Of a stretch of DNA of 28,542 bases, positions 16,856 to 25,711 are shown one piece after another. The stretch is taken from assembly GCA_049646585.1 (NCBI GenBank), contig JBARWC010000052.1, positions 1 to 28,542 of the forward strand, in the 5' to 3' direction. Position 1 is the first letter of the stretch. Every line of letters begins with the position of its first letter. The DNA comes from G025836975 sp049646585. GTDB taxonomy: Bacteria > Pseudomonadota > Gammaproteobacteria > Burkholderiales > Burkholderiaceae_B. The notes below the pieces were generated by a model. The model made no database searches and was not told where the DNA came from. It worked only from the letters and a program-made list of their open reading frames with translations. The translations under genes were made by a program, and so were the position numbers.

Positions 16856-17727
16856 TAGTCCACCGACAGCAGCTTGACGGCGATGGGGAAGCCGATGACC
16901 AGAAAGGTGCAGGGAAAAATGCAGAACACCATGGGAAACAGCATTTTTACCGGCGCCTCCAATGCCTGCTTTTCCGCCCGCAGAAAGCGTTCGCTGCGGC
17001 GCTGCTCGGACTGGGAACGCAACAAAGGCCCCAGGCTCATGCCCAGTTGATCGGCCTGGACCAGCGCCGTGACCAGGCTGCGCACCGCCGGCAGGCCGGT
17101 GCGCTCGGCCAGTTCATCCAGTGCCTGCATGCGTGGCAGGCCCGCGCGCATGTCCGCCAGGGCGTGCTGCAGCTCGGCGCGCAATGGCCCTTCGGGGCCA
17201 TGCCGGGCGGCCTGCTGCAAAGCGCCTTGCAGATTCAAGCCCGCCTCGACGCACAAGGTAGCCATGTCCAGAAGAAAAGGAAGCTCGCGCAGCATGCGCC
17301 CCTGCCGCCGCCGTCCCAGGTCGGACAGCCAACGGCCCGGCAAGAACAGGGACACGAGCCCCACGGCGAGACCCAGGCATATGCCATGGGCGACATCCAT
17401 GCCCATCCACAAGGAGAATAGTCCGACCAACAGCGCCGACGCGGCAAAGGCCAGCACCTGCATGGCGGCGACATGTTCCGGCGTGCAATAGCCGGCAAAC
17501 CCCGCGGTTTGTATGCGCAGGCGCAAGGACAAGCGCAAACGCCAGGACATGAAAGGTCCGCACACAGCCGCGGCAGCCCGTATCCATGGCCAGGCCAATC
17601 GTAGAATCGGCCCACCCGCAAAGGGCCTGCCCTTTGCCGCGGCTTCGTCGGCAACGGGACGCATCAACACCCAAACGGCCGAACAAAGCGACACTCCGGC
17701 GGCAAGGCAACTGATCCAGAAGAACAT
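16852..17727 (-). CDS. tadC: Tad pilus inner-membrane platform protein TadC
   Basis: T2SS-F-domain protein; with TadB it forms the inner-membrane platform on which the TadA ATPase acts. 291 residues. An N-terminal membrane helix (2-20), a pair of helices near 88-130 and a C-terminal helix near 265-285 flank the F domain. Seen: LPFLLDMATLCVEAGLNLQGAL near 145-166 and LVTALVQADQLGMSLGPLLRSQSEQRRSER, characteristic of TadC. ATG 17727 follows the tadB stop by 9 nt. Confidence 0.92.
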   Translation of the reverse strand: MFFWISCLAAGVSLCSAVWVLMRPVADEAAAKGRPFAGGPILRLAWPWIRAAAAVCGPFMSWRLRLSLRLRIQTAGFAGYCTPEHVAAMQVLAFAASALLVGLFSLWMGMDVAHGICLGLAVGLVSLFLPGRWLSDLGRRRQGRMLRELPFLLDMATLCVEAGLNLQGALQQAARHGPEGPLRAELQHALADMRAGLPRMQALDELAERTGLPAVRSLVTALVQADQLGMSLGPLLRSQSEQRRSERFLRAEKQALEAPVKMLFPMVFCIFPCTFLVIGFPIAVKLLSVDY

Positions 17728-17736
17728 GGTTTCCGC

Positions 17737-18582
17737 CTATACCTGAATGCTGACGATGCGCAGTATGAAGAAGATGCCTGCTGCTTCAAGCAGCACGATG
17801 ACGCCCAGCATCGACCAGCCCAAGGGCGTCTGCCACAGCACCGCCATCGTGTCCGGATCAAGGTAGTGCAGCGCCAGGGCCAGCACGGCGGGCAGGCCGG
17901 CCATAATCCAGGCCTGCAAGCGGCCCTGCGAGGTCAAGGCATGGACTCGCCCCAGCAGATGCAAGCGGGCGCGCAAGGTGACGGCAATGCCTTCCAGGGT
18001 TTCCGCCAGATTCCCGCCGCTTTGGGCGGCGATCTTCAAGGAGGACGCAAGCAGACCCATGCCTTCGGTGGGCATGCGACTGTGCACACCGCTTAAAGCC
18101 TGCTCGAAGGACACGCCCATGCGCTGTTGCCGCAGCATCAGACCGAATTCCTGGGACAAAGGTATGGGCGATTGCGCTACGATGTGCCGCAAGGCGGCCT
18201 GCATGCCCGACCCCGCGCGCAGCGCCCCGGACAGCGCCATCAGCATGTCGGGAAGCTGGCCGTCGAACTCGCGCAAGCGCCGCAGCCTAAGGCGCCGGAT
18301 ACCGTACTGCGGAGCCGCGAGGGCAGCCACCCCAACGGCGGCGGCAAGCCATAAGCTCCCGAACGCGGCATAGCTGGCCAGGACCAGGACGGCGCCGCCA
18401 AGCAGATTGGCCAGCCACAACTGCTTAGGATCCAGAAAAAGAAAGAACTCGCTCATGCGTTCGGTGGCCTGCCTGGTGAAGGCCTGCCGATAGCGCGCGT
18501 AGACGCCACCCAGCGACCTTAGCGCAAACCAGCTAAGCACAGCCATCGCGGCGGCAACACCGAATATGAATAATTCAATCAT
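17737..18582 (-). CDS. tadB: Tad pilus inner-membrane platform protein TadB
   Basis: T2SS-F-domain partner of TadC. 281 residues when started at ATG 18582, which has GGGAG 7 nt upstream; an in-frame TTG at 18588 would add two residues. Seen: N-terminal membrane helix, two helices near 58-90, REFDGQLPDMLMALSGALRAGSGMQAAL near 105-132, GLLASSLKIAAQSGGNLAETL near 175-195, and two C-terminal helices. It lies 57 bp after tadA, the largest gap inside this operon. Confidence 0.92.
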   Translation of the reverse strand: MIELFIFGVAAAMAVLSWFALRSLGGVYARYRQAFTRQATERMSEFFLFLDPKQLWLANLLGGAVLVLASYAAFGSLWLAAAVGVAALAAPQYGIRRLRLRRLREFDGQLPDMLMALSGALRAGSGMQAALRHIVAQSPIPLSQEFGLMLRQQRMGVSFEQALSGVHSRMPTEGMGLLASSLKIAAQSGGNLAETLEGIAVTLRARLHLLGRVHALTSQGRLQAWIMAGLPAVLALALHYLDPDTMAVLWQTPLGWSMLGVIVLLEAAGIFFILRIVSIQV

Positions 18583-18645
18583 TTTCAAGCTCCCTTACGT
18601 CCTGTTCCGGCCGTGCTCAAGCGCCATCGCCGCCGGCATAAGGCA

Positions 18646-20373
18646 TCAGAAACCAGCAACATCATCGGCCTGCGGCACTTCAGTGCGCTGGTCGAACAGG
18701 CTGGCCGGCAAGCCGGGCTGGCCGTCCCGATCGACGAAACATTCCGGCATGACGCCGCAGCCTACAAAAACCGATGGATGGCCTTGCGCGTAGCGAAATA
18801 ATTCCTGAATCTGTATGCGTCCACTTTCCATACCGGTCACTTCGACGATGGCGGTGATGCGGCGCTTGCCATCCCCCAAGCGCGCTTGCTGGACAATGAC
18901 GTCAATGCTGGCCGCTATGTGCTCGCGCACCGCCGCCAGGGGCAGGTCCATTCCGGCCATGAGTATCATGGTCTCCAGCCGGGACAAGGCATCCCTGGGG
19001 CTGTTGGCGTGCAAGGTGGTCAGCGAGCCTTCGTGCCCGGTGTTCATCGCGGCCAGCATATCGAAGGCTTCGCCGCCACGGCACTCGCCGATGACGATGC
19101 GATCCGGACGCATGCGCAAGGCATTGCGCACCAGGTCGCGGATATCGATGCGGCCGCGCCCTTCAAGATTGGCCGGCCTGGACTCCAGCGCAACCAGGTG
19201 CTGGTGGTTCAGGCGCAGTTCGGCCGCGTCCTCGATGGTGACGATGCGCTCATCATCGGGAATGAAATTGGACAGTATGTTCAGCAGGGTCGTCTTGCCC
19301 GACCCGGTTCCACCCGACACGACGATGTTCTTCCTGCCCAGTACCGAAGCGCGCAGGAAATCCCGCATATGGCTATCCAGGGCCCCTACACGCAGGAGGT
19401 CATCCATGCCCGGACGGGACTGCGGGAACTTGCGTATGGTCAGGCTGGCGCCGCGCAGGGCCACCGGGGCGACGATGGCATTGACTCGGGAACCATCGCG
19501 CAAGCGCGCATCCACCATGGGCGAGCTTTCGTCGATACGGCGGCCCAAAGGCGCAACGATACGCTCTATCACACCCAGCACGGCCTGCTCGCTGCTGAAC
19601 GCCCCCGGATACCGGCTCAGCCTGCCCTGGGATTCGACGAATATTTCATCATGCCGGTTCACCATGATCTCGCTGATGGCGGGATCGGCCAGCAAGGGCT
19701 CCAGCGGCCCCAGGCCCACGGCTTCGTTCACCACATCCGTCAGCATCCCGCTACGGTCGACGGACTCCGGCAGATCGGTATCCCGCGCGATGATCTCGCC
19801 CAATGCCGCCATGGCCTCGCTGCGCAGGGCGGCATCGCTCATGGCGGCGATATCGCGGCGGCGCAAGTCCAGCGCTTCCAGCAAGGCCGTGTGCAAGCGC
19901 CGCCGATGATGCAACAAGGCCTCGGAAGGCAAAGGCGCTGCGGGAACGAGAACACCGCGCCCTCCGACCCCGCTATCGAAGGTCGCGCCAATCTGATCGG
20001 CCATGCGAGCGTCGTCCTTCATGGCCTCGGACTGTGTACAAACAGGGGACGGCACCGCGTCACCTATGCGCCCGACCGCTACAGCCGGCAAGCCGCGCAG
20101 GCGTATCAGGCATGGCCCGATGACGATCTCGTCGCCGACCCGCAATGGACCGTAGCGGCTTATGCGCCGGCCATTGACCAGTGTGCCGCCGAGCGCGCCG
20201 AAATCCTCGATGAACAAGCCGCCCTCGCTGTCTTCAAGCCGGGCATGGCGTCGTGCCACCCGCCATGCCTTCAAGCACAGGCCCGCTTCGGGCGCACGGC
20301 CGATATCCAGCGGCAATGCCGCTTTGCGCGCCTGAACGCTGCCATCCTCGAAATGCAATTCCATATCCAGCAT
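18646..20373 (-). CDS. tadA: FHA domain-TadA/CpaF secretion ATPase fusion
   Basis: Hexameric ATPase driving Flp pilus assembly (and possibly retraction) at the inner membrane. 575 residues. Residues 1-97 look like an FHA domain: LDIGRAPEAG, VARRHARLED, LGGTLVNGRRISRYGPLRVGD. The usual Ser of the S-R-x-H motif is Ala here, so phosphothreonine binding may be changed. After a linker, about 160-560 is the ATPase: SEIMVNRHDEIFVE, Walker A GGTGSGKTT at 354-362, Walker B-like RIVIGECRG at 425-433, and the His box SLTTLHANSPRDA. Start ATG 20373 has GGAG 6 nt upstream and lies 3 nt after the rcpA stop. Confidence 0.93.
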   Translation of the reverse strand: MLDMELHFEDGSVQARKAALPLDIGRAPEAGLCLKAWRVARRHARLEDSEGGLFIEDFGALGGTLVNGRRISRYGPLRVGDEIVIGPCLIRLRGLPAVAVGRIGDAVPSPVCTQSEAMKDDARMADQIGATFDSGVGGRGVLVPAAPLPSEALLHHRRRLHTALLEALDLRRRDIAAMSDAALRSEAMAALGEIIARDTDLPESVDRSGMLTDVVNEAVGLGPLEPLLADPAISEIMVNRHDEIFVESQGRLSRYPGAFSSEQAVLGVIERIVAPLGRRIDESSPMVDARLRDGSRVNAIVAPVALRGASLTIRKFPQSRPGMDDLLRVGALDSHMRDFLRASVLGRKNIVVSGGTGSGKTTLLNILSNFIPDDERIVTIEDAAELRLNHQHLVALESRPANLEGRGRIDIRDLVRNALRMRPDRIVIGECRGGEAFDMLAAMNTGHEGSLTTLHANSPRDALSRLETMILMAGMDLPLAAVREHIAASIDVIVQQARLGDGKRRITAIVEVTGMESGRIQIQELFRYAQGHPSVFVGCGVMPECFVDRDGQPGLPASLFDQRTEVPQADDVAGF

Positions 20374-20376
20374 CGC

Positions 20377-21861
20377 CTACTCCGTAAACGCGTGGCGGTT
20401 CCGCCCGGCACGCGCAAGCTCTTCGTGAGCCACCAGGCCGACGCCATCGTGAACGACGGGAAAAGCCCCGACGCCTTCCCCGCCCCACTGAGACCCGGCG
20501 CCATTCCAGGGATCCCAGGCATGCACGTGCGTGGACGCAAGCGGTTCGGGCAAGGCGCCGCGCGAGGAGATGGGAACATTGATCCGGGGCGGCTCTGGAA
20601 AGCTACCTTCCAGAATGGCGTGGCTATTGCGCACACGCTGCTGCAGATCGGGGTGATCCGCTGTAACCAGCACTGGCGTAACAAAAATCGCCAACTCGGT
20701 TTCATTGCGCTGAAAGCGCGTGGACTTGAACAAGGCCCCCAGAATGGGAATGTCGCCCAGCCCGGGTACCTGGTCCACGTTGCGCGACTCTTCGCGCGAA
20801 AGAAAGCCGGCCAGCACCAGGGTTTGGCCCGAACGCACATTGAACTCCGTGGCGGCTCGGCGCGTTTTCAGCGAGGGGCCATTGGGCACCGACAAAGAGG
20901 TGTCGACCGAGCTGACTTCGACTTCGATGCGCGAACGCACGGCGCCGTTGCGCTCGATTTTCGGCGTGATGCGCAGCGATACGCCGTAGGGCTTGAACGC
21001 CGTGTTGGCATTGCCATTGGCGTCGACCGTGGAATACGGAACCTCGCCGCCCGCCAGGAATTCGGCGGTGGCGCCGCTGCGCGCCAGCAACTGCGGCTGC
21101 GCCAGAACCACGGCTGTCCCGCTTTGCGCCATTGCGTTGATCTGAGCGGAAAGCAAAGCGTTCACGCCGAAGTAGCCGGCTACCGCCGTAGCGGGGAACG
21201 GCAGCGGCATCAGCGCTTCGCCTGGGCGCTCCGACCATCTTTTGCTGCCTCCGTCCCACAGCAGCCCCGCGTTTAAGCCGCCGGAGGCGGGTGTGCTCCA
21301 GCGCAAACCCAATTCCTGCAGCCGTATCCGCGGCACCTCCACGACCTGGACGTCGAGCAGCACCATGCGGTCCCATCCAACCTGGCCGGTAAAATCCAGC
21401 AGGGACGGGTAGCGCTTGGACAACTCGGCGATGCGTTCCCGGTCGCCATCCGACAAATCGTCGCCTTCCACCACCAGTTTGTCGCCGACCACCGATATCC
21501 TGGCATGTGGAATGCGCTCCAGCACGCTGCGCAGTTCCTGTTGGACTCGCCGGGCGCCCTCGGGCGCGACGTCGACCTGATAGCGATGGCGGCGTCCGGT
21601 TTCGGACCATATCTGCAAAGCGCTGGATCCTTCATTGCGCGCGAATACGATCACTTCCTTGTCTTCGGTGGCCACGGCATTGATGACATGGCCATCGCCC
21701 ACCGCCACGCGCGCCACATCGGGTATCGCCAGGACCTTGACTTCGCCCGTTTGCAGGCTAAGCAGCTTGTCCCGCTCGGCTGCGAAACAGGCCGACGCCG
21801 GCAGGAGCATGCCGGAAAGCAGAAGCAGCCAATAAAACGGAATGCGGGAAGCGTGCCTCAT
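20377..21861 (-). CDS. rcpA: Tad outer-membrane secretin RcpA/CpaC
   Basis: Forms the outer-membrane channel for the Flp pilus. 494 residues: signal peptide about 1-27 (ends ACFA-A); the CpaC N-terminal domain (LSLQTGEVKVLAIPDVARVAVGD is typical); a BON-like segment near 120-150 (RISVVGDKLVVEGDDL); then the secretin core with VLAQPQLLARSGATAEFLAG near 255-275, FLSREESRNVDQVPGLGDIP near 345-365, and ELAIFVTPVLV. ATG 21861 sits after GGGTGGG, 9 nt from the cpaB-type gene's stop. No RcpB gene accompanies it here. Confidence 0.93.
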   Translation of the reverse strand: MRHASRIPFYWLLLLSGMLLPASACFAAERDKLLSLQTGEVKVLAIPDVARVAVGDGHVINAVATEDKEVIVFARNEGSSALQIWSETGRRHRYQVDVAPEGARRVQQELRSVLERIPHARISVVGDKLVVEGDDLSDGDRERIAELSKRYPSLLDFTGQVGWDRMVLLDVQVVEVPRIRLQELGLRWSTPASGGLNAGLLWDGGSKRWSERPGEALMPLPFPATAVAGYFGVNALLSAQINAMAQSGTAVVLAQPQLLARSGATAEFLAGGEVPYSTVDANGNANTAFKPYGVSLRITPKIERNGAVRSRIEVEVSSVDTSLSVPNGPSLKTRRAATEFNVRSGQTLVLAGFLSREESRNVDQVPGLGDIPILGALFKSTRFQRNETELAIFVTPVLVTADHPDLQQRVRNSHAILEGSFPEPPRINVPISSRGALPEPLASTHVHAWDPWNGAGSQWGGEGVGAFPVVHDGVGLVAHEELARAGRNRHAFTE

Positions 21862-21870
21862 AGTCCCACC

Positions 21871-22851
21871 CTATTCCGAAGCCATGCCGACGAGAGTCTG
21901 ATCTGTATCGGCCGAACCCCGGTGGAATGGAGCATCCGAAACAGTCCCCGGGGCCGGCGCGCGCAACCAGGCGCTGACCAACTCCGGCGCATATGGCAAA
22001 TCGAACACCCCGGCAGCCTGGGCAAGGGTCTTGGCTGGAGCCAGCCTAGGCACATTGCGCAAGGCCTGGCTGCCATACAGGACGGGCACTTTCTTCGATG
22101 CCGCCGGAGGCGGCCTGTTTACGCCCAAAAGGCTGGCCAGATCGCCCCGAACCGCCTTCTGGGTCGAATCGGCATCATGCGGCGACCGAAGAACCGCTGT
22201 GATGGTTCCGCTTTGCCGGGCCGCCACCAGCTTGACCGCATCCTCGGGCGCGGCATCGAGCGTGACGGTGGCATAAGGCGCTGCTCTCGAAGAGCTTGCG
22301 TCGGGCGTGTATTGCGTACTGGCTCCGGTGGCAAGCACCAGGACCCCTTGCAATAAAGGCGCGGTAATTCTGCGACGCTGATACTCAAACGAAACGTAGA
22401 GATCGATGAGATCGCCGGGCTGCAAAAGCCCGGAAACAGAATTGATGGCGTCGACCGGCATGGTGATCGCCCGTCTGCCCGACGCCAAGTGGCTGGAGAA
22501 TGCACCCGGCTGATGTGCTGCCGCATGGACCGGCAACACCGGGTCGCCCGCTCTGAGCGGTGTGCGCAGCACCGTGCCGGTGAGCTCGGTATAGCGTTCG
22601 GGCGGCAGGCTGTCGCTGGAAACCAGCGCAAGCGGATATGAACGTATCACCAGATGTTCTGGCTCAAGCCGAGTCCCGGCCGGAAGATCGTGGGCGGCGA
22701 CGATACGCTGTGTCATGGGGACCTTGGCACGCGCTTCGATGAGCTGCGCCCGATCTTGAAGATATTGTCTTGCGGCCCATGCCGCGCATGCGCCTGCCGC
22801 TACGGCAAGCAGCAGCATGGCGGAGGACCGATTGAAGGCGAGCAGCCGCAT
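21871..22851 (-). CDS. cpaB: Flp pilus assembly protein CpaB/RcpC
   Basis: Periplasmic/outer-membrane-associated partner of the secretin with an SAF-like domain. 326 residues from ATG 22851, chosen because AAGGAGG lies directly upstream; an ATG at 22878 overlapping the previous gene would add nine residues. Seen: N-terminal membrane helix (about 8-27), SAF segment RIVAAHDLPAGTRLEPEHLVIRS (two parts of one motif, near 50-72), LRAGDPVLPVHA near 98-110, and PVDAINSVSGLLQPGDLIDLYV near 137-158, typical of CpaB C-terminal halves. The C-terminus is Pro/Ala-rich. Confidence 0.9.
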   Translation of the reverse strand: MRLLAFNRSSAMLLLAVAAGACAAWAARQYLQDRAQLIEARAKVPMTQRIVAAHDLPAGTRLEPEHLVIRSYPLALVSSDSLPPERYTELTGTVLRTPLRAGDPVLPVHAAAHQPGAFSSHLASGRRAITMPVDAINSVSGLLQPGDLIDLYVSFEYQRRRITAPLLQGVLVLATGASTQYTPDASSSRAAPYATVTLDAAPEDAVKLVAARQSGTITAVLRSPHDADSTQKAVRGDLASLLGVNRPPPAASKKVPVLYGSQALRNVPRLAPAKTLAQAAGVFDLPYAPELVSAWLRAPAPGTVSDAPFHRGSADTDQTLVGMASE

Positions 22852-22867
22852 GGGGCCTCCTTGAAGA

Positions 22868-23602
22868 CTATTCAACATGATGTATGTATAAGTCGGTGCC
22901 TGAGGGCACGGGCTGCGAAAACAGCGTCAAGCGCGAAGACCCGTGCCGCCAAATGCTGTGACCGGCCAAGCCGGCGATGGCGGGTTCGGCCTCCCACCCT
23001 TCCGCCCGCAACTGCCGGCGCACATAGGCCGTCAGCGCCTGCATGGGCAAGCCGATGCGATAAACGTGCTGAGTCGCCTTGGCGGAAGGCGACGCATCAC
23101 GGTATACGAACTGGCGCCGCGACGCCGCCGGCAGCCACGAGAACCCAGGTTCATGAAGCGCCGCGCCTTCGGCCGAAGCGGCGGGATCCACGCGCATTGC
23201 CGACACATACCCTTTTGCTCCTCTGGACAGGGCATCCACCTGGGCCAGCCAATGCCAATTCGCCTGCCATCCCGACAGGATGATGGTGCCCGGCGTCACC
23301 AGGACGCGTTGGAACAGATCGACATGGGCGGCCAGCGACCGCGCCACAGGCAAGGCCGCCAGGTCGGAGGCAAAAGGCCTGACATGCGCCGGCACGCCCG
23401 ACAAGAACATCGATTGGACTGATTCCCAGCGCAGGCCTTGCATGGAAAACGAGCTCAGAGGCTCGGGCACAGCGGGGGTAGCCCAGGCAGCGGCCGCCGT
23501 CCACAAGCAGGCTGGAAGCGCCAGGCAAGAGGCCCTCGCCAATATCCACAAGCGCGCCAAGCCCTGCCCACCGTGAATCAAGGATAAAAAGCCATTAATC
23601 AT
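22868..23602 (-). CDS. Unknown exported protein in the tad locus
   Basis: I do not recognise this 244-residue protein. An N-terminal hydrophobic stretch (about 17-41) ending AWA-TP looks like a cleavable Sec signal. The mature part has no repeats, membrane helices or Cys pairs. Noticeable stretches are ILSGWQANWHWLAQVDAL near 108-125 and the C-terminal SRLTLFSQPVPSG. A strong GGAGG lies 5 nt before ATG 23602. It overlaps the TadE-like gene by 8 bp and its stop lies 16 bp before the cpaB start, so it is expressed with the pilus genes. It sits in the middle of the locus, where other tad operons carry rcpB or tadZ, but shows no similarity I can see to either. Confidence 0.75.
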   Translation of the reverse strand: MINGFLSLIHGGQGLARLWILARASCLALPACLWTAAAAWATPAVPEPLSSFSMQGLRWESVQSMFLSGVPAHVRPFASDLAALPVARSLAAHVDLFQRVLVTPGTIILSGWQANWHWLAQVDALSRGAKGYVSAMRVDPAASAEGAALHEPGFSWLPAASRRQFVYRDASPSAKATQHVYRIGLPMQALTAYVRRQLRAEGWEAEPAIAGLAGHSIWRHGSSRLTLFSQPVPSGTDLYIHHVE

Positions 23603-24383
23603 GCCGACCTCCGTGCTTGGCGACCAGGTGATGATCGGGTATGCGGCCCGCCCAGGGTGTCAGCCAATCGAACTCGGGCTCGGTTCGTGCCCAGCCCGCG
23701 TCGACCTGCCTCATGATTGCCGCGATTCGGCTTCCAGCAGCGTGAGACGCCTTGGCGCTATTCCCCCACGCCAGTTCGGATTGCGCCAGAACCTGCTGAG
23801 TCTGCGTATCTCCGGAGGCATGCCCAGCTCCGGTCAGAATGGCCGTATGTCTATGCATGGCGGGGTAAGCTTCACCGAAACGAAGTTCGAAATAACCACC
23901 GGCGCCCTCATCGAGCAGGGGCGCCGCGCCGCCCACCCGGACTTCGGCACACAACACACCCGGATCCCGCATCCCCCAATCGCGGCGCAGGGCGACAGCC
24001 GAACCCCCACGGCCGCCTGGCTCAGCCTGACGGTCCAGGGCCAGCCTGCTGAAAGACAGCCCTACCCCGGCCTTGTCACCCAATACAGGCCGCCCACGGC
24101 GATCCATCCACTGATGCGCCGGCCCGGAGAAGAAATGCCGGTTTATGTCCAGAGGCGTGACGCCGGCATCGGCCCTAGTCTGCTGAAACGCCGCATGTCG
24201 GCTCGCATGCTGCGCCGACAAGGCCATGTCCTGGTAACGCCCTAACCACGCTATGGCCAAGTAGACGGCCAGCAGAAGTCCCAGGACGGCCAGGCCCTCC
24301 GCCATAGCTTGGCCGTTTTGCGCGGTACGGAGGCGTTTGCCGGCATGGCCCTGCGCCAGCGCACAGTACAGAGACTGCATCAT
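23595..24383 (-). CDS. TadE-like pseudopilin
   Basis: 262 residues. The N-terminal segment NGQAMAEGLAVLGLLLAVYL near 23-42 has the form of a TadE/TadF class pseudopilin helix, preceded by a basic region. A periplasmic domain of about 200 residues follows, without recognisable motifs. TadE-type minor pilins prime or cap the Flp fibre. The start overlaps the TadG-like stop as ATGA, with AGGA 7 nt upstream; ATG 24380 is one codon further on. Assignment rests on the N-terminal helix and context, not on overall similarity. Confidence 0.7.
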   Translation of the reverse strand: MMQSLYCALAQGHAGKRLRTAQNGQAMAEGLAVLGLLLAVYLAIAWLGRYQDMALSAQHASRHAAFQQTRADAGVTPLDINRHFFSGPAHQWMDRRGRPVLGDKAGVGLSFSRLALDRQAEPGGRGGSAVALRRDWGMRDPGVLCAEVRVGGAAPLLDEGAGGYFELRFGEAYPAMHRHTAILTGAGHASGDTQTQQVLAQSELAWGNSAKASHAAGSRIAAIMRQVDAGWARTEPEFDWLTPWAGRIPDHHLVAKHGGRHD

Positions 24384-25711
24384 GGCAGCATCCTTTGCAA
24401 ACCGGCGTGGCTGGAATGGGCCGCCAGCCTGGCTTGCCAGTACGGCTGAAACAAGTTGCCGGTTTCATCCAAGCCATCGGGGCGCGCTTGCGGCCGCTGG
24501 TAGAAAGTCTCGGCCGCGCTTCGTGTCGTCACGACCAGGCCATTGGGACCGGCATGTCGCAGGCTGACACTGAAGCGCAAAGCCTTGTCGGCACCGCCCG
24601 CCGTATCGAAATAGGCCGGCAGGCCGCCACCCTGCCAGCGCTGCCAGGCAGCGGCGGCATTGGAGTTGGCCAGGGGATTCGCACTGCCCGATGTAATGTC
24701 CCAATCGGTGGCCTCCTGGACCCAACGCCAGAAATCCTGATCGGAAAAATTCTCTGGCGGATCCTCGACATGAGGCTGATCCATGACCTGCGACACTGCG
24801 CTGGGTATCCAGCCCCAGCCCATGGCATATTCGCGGTGGTAGCAGCCTATCCAACGATTGGAGCGCAAGGCATGAAAGGATTCGGTATCGATGGACTGCC
24901 AGCGGCCGAGCGCATCCAGCCGGGTTTGGCCACGGCGGCGCAACTGGTGCCTGGACGCGGGGCAACGCGCATCCACCGCCCATGCGTTTTTCTCAGTGTA
25001 GTCGCGGGCCGACAGGAAGCCGTACATGCGCGAGACTTGCTCCGTCAAGCCGCGCAAGGCTTTCTGGCCGGAATAGGCCCGAACGTAGCCCGGAAGGCCG
25101 TCGTCGTCGATGGTCAGATCGAAGGGCATGGCCGGTTCGCCACCGGGGTAGTTGTGCTTGAGCACCGCCTGCATGCCCGCCCATCGGGCTTGCTCCAGGC
25201 CGCGCGCGATGTCGCCCTGAACGCTTGCCAGCACATTGCGCATGGCGTGGTCGTGGGCGGCATAGGCCTGCGCCAGCTCGCCCTGCGACCCGGCAAGCCG
25301 GCCCAGGCCGGAGGCCCTGCCGGCCGCCGCATAAGCCGCGCCGTGATCCGGACCGAACAGCATGGCGATAAGGTGGGCCGGAGGATTGCCCATACTCAAC
25401 TGACGTGCCTGGGTTGCGCCCAGCGCCGCCCACGACCCCAGTGTGACCAGATGCGCCAGGGCAAGCTGATGGCCCACATGCGCGCGATTGATATAGGCCA
25501 TCATGTTCAGGGCCCGCGCCTGGATCAAAGCGCCGCTGTAAGCCGCAGCATCCAGTGCATGAGTTTGCCTGGCCTTGGCCGCGACCACCTGGCCGGTCGA
25601 AAAATAACGGATGAATGCGGCCAAGGCGATGCCCGCCAGCATCATGCCCAGCACCAGCGCCTGCCCTTGCTGAGCGACGGCCAACGCACGCCGGCGAGCC
25701 GGGGTCATCAT
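24380..25711 (-). CDS. TadG-like Flp pilus assembly protein
   Basis: 443 residues. N-terminal QQGQALVLGMMLAGIALAAF near 14-33, followed by ALDAAAYSGALIQARALNMMAYINRAH near 51-77, is the pattern of the putative Flp pilus-assembly TadE/G-like N-terminal domain. The remaining 350 residues look periplasmic and carry no von Willebrand A motif that I can see. It overlaps the pilin-like gene stop (ATGA) and the TadE-like gene start, so the three minor-pilin genes are coupled. The subfamily name is uncertain. Confidence 0.75.
   Translation of the reverse strand: MMTPARRRALAVAQQGQALVLGMMLAGIALAAFIRYFSTGQVVAAKARQTHALDAAAYSGALIQARALNMMAYINRAHVGHQLALAHLVTLGSWAALGATQARQLSMGNPPAHLIAMLFGPDHGAAYAAAGRASGLGRLAGSQGELAQAYAAHDHAMRNVLASVQGDIARGLEQARWAGMQAVLKHNYPGGEPAMPFDLTIDDDGLPGYVRAYSGQKALRGLTEQVSRMYGFLSARDYTEKNAWAVDARCPASRHQLRRRGQTRLDALGRWQSIDTESFHALRSNRWIGCYHREYAMGWGWIPSAVSQVMDQPHVEDPPENFSDQDFWRWVQEATDWDITSGSANPLANSNAAAAWQRWQGGGLPAYFDTAGGADKALRFSVSLRHAGPNGLVVTTRSAAETFYQRPQARPDGLDETGNLFQPYWQARLAAHSSHAGLQRMLP

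Noticed and set aside
18886..21276. A 796-codon plus-strand open frame over tadA and rcpA
   Set aside because: Antisense shadow of the ATPase and secretin genes, of low complexity and without a ribosome binding site or domain.
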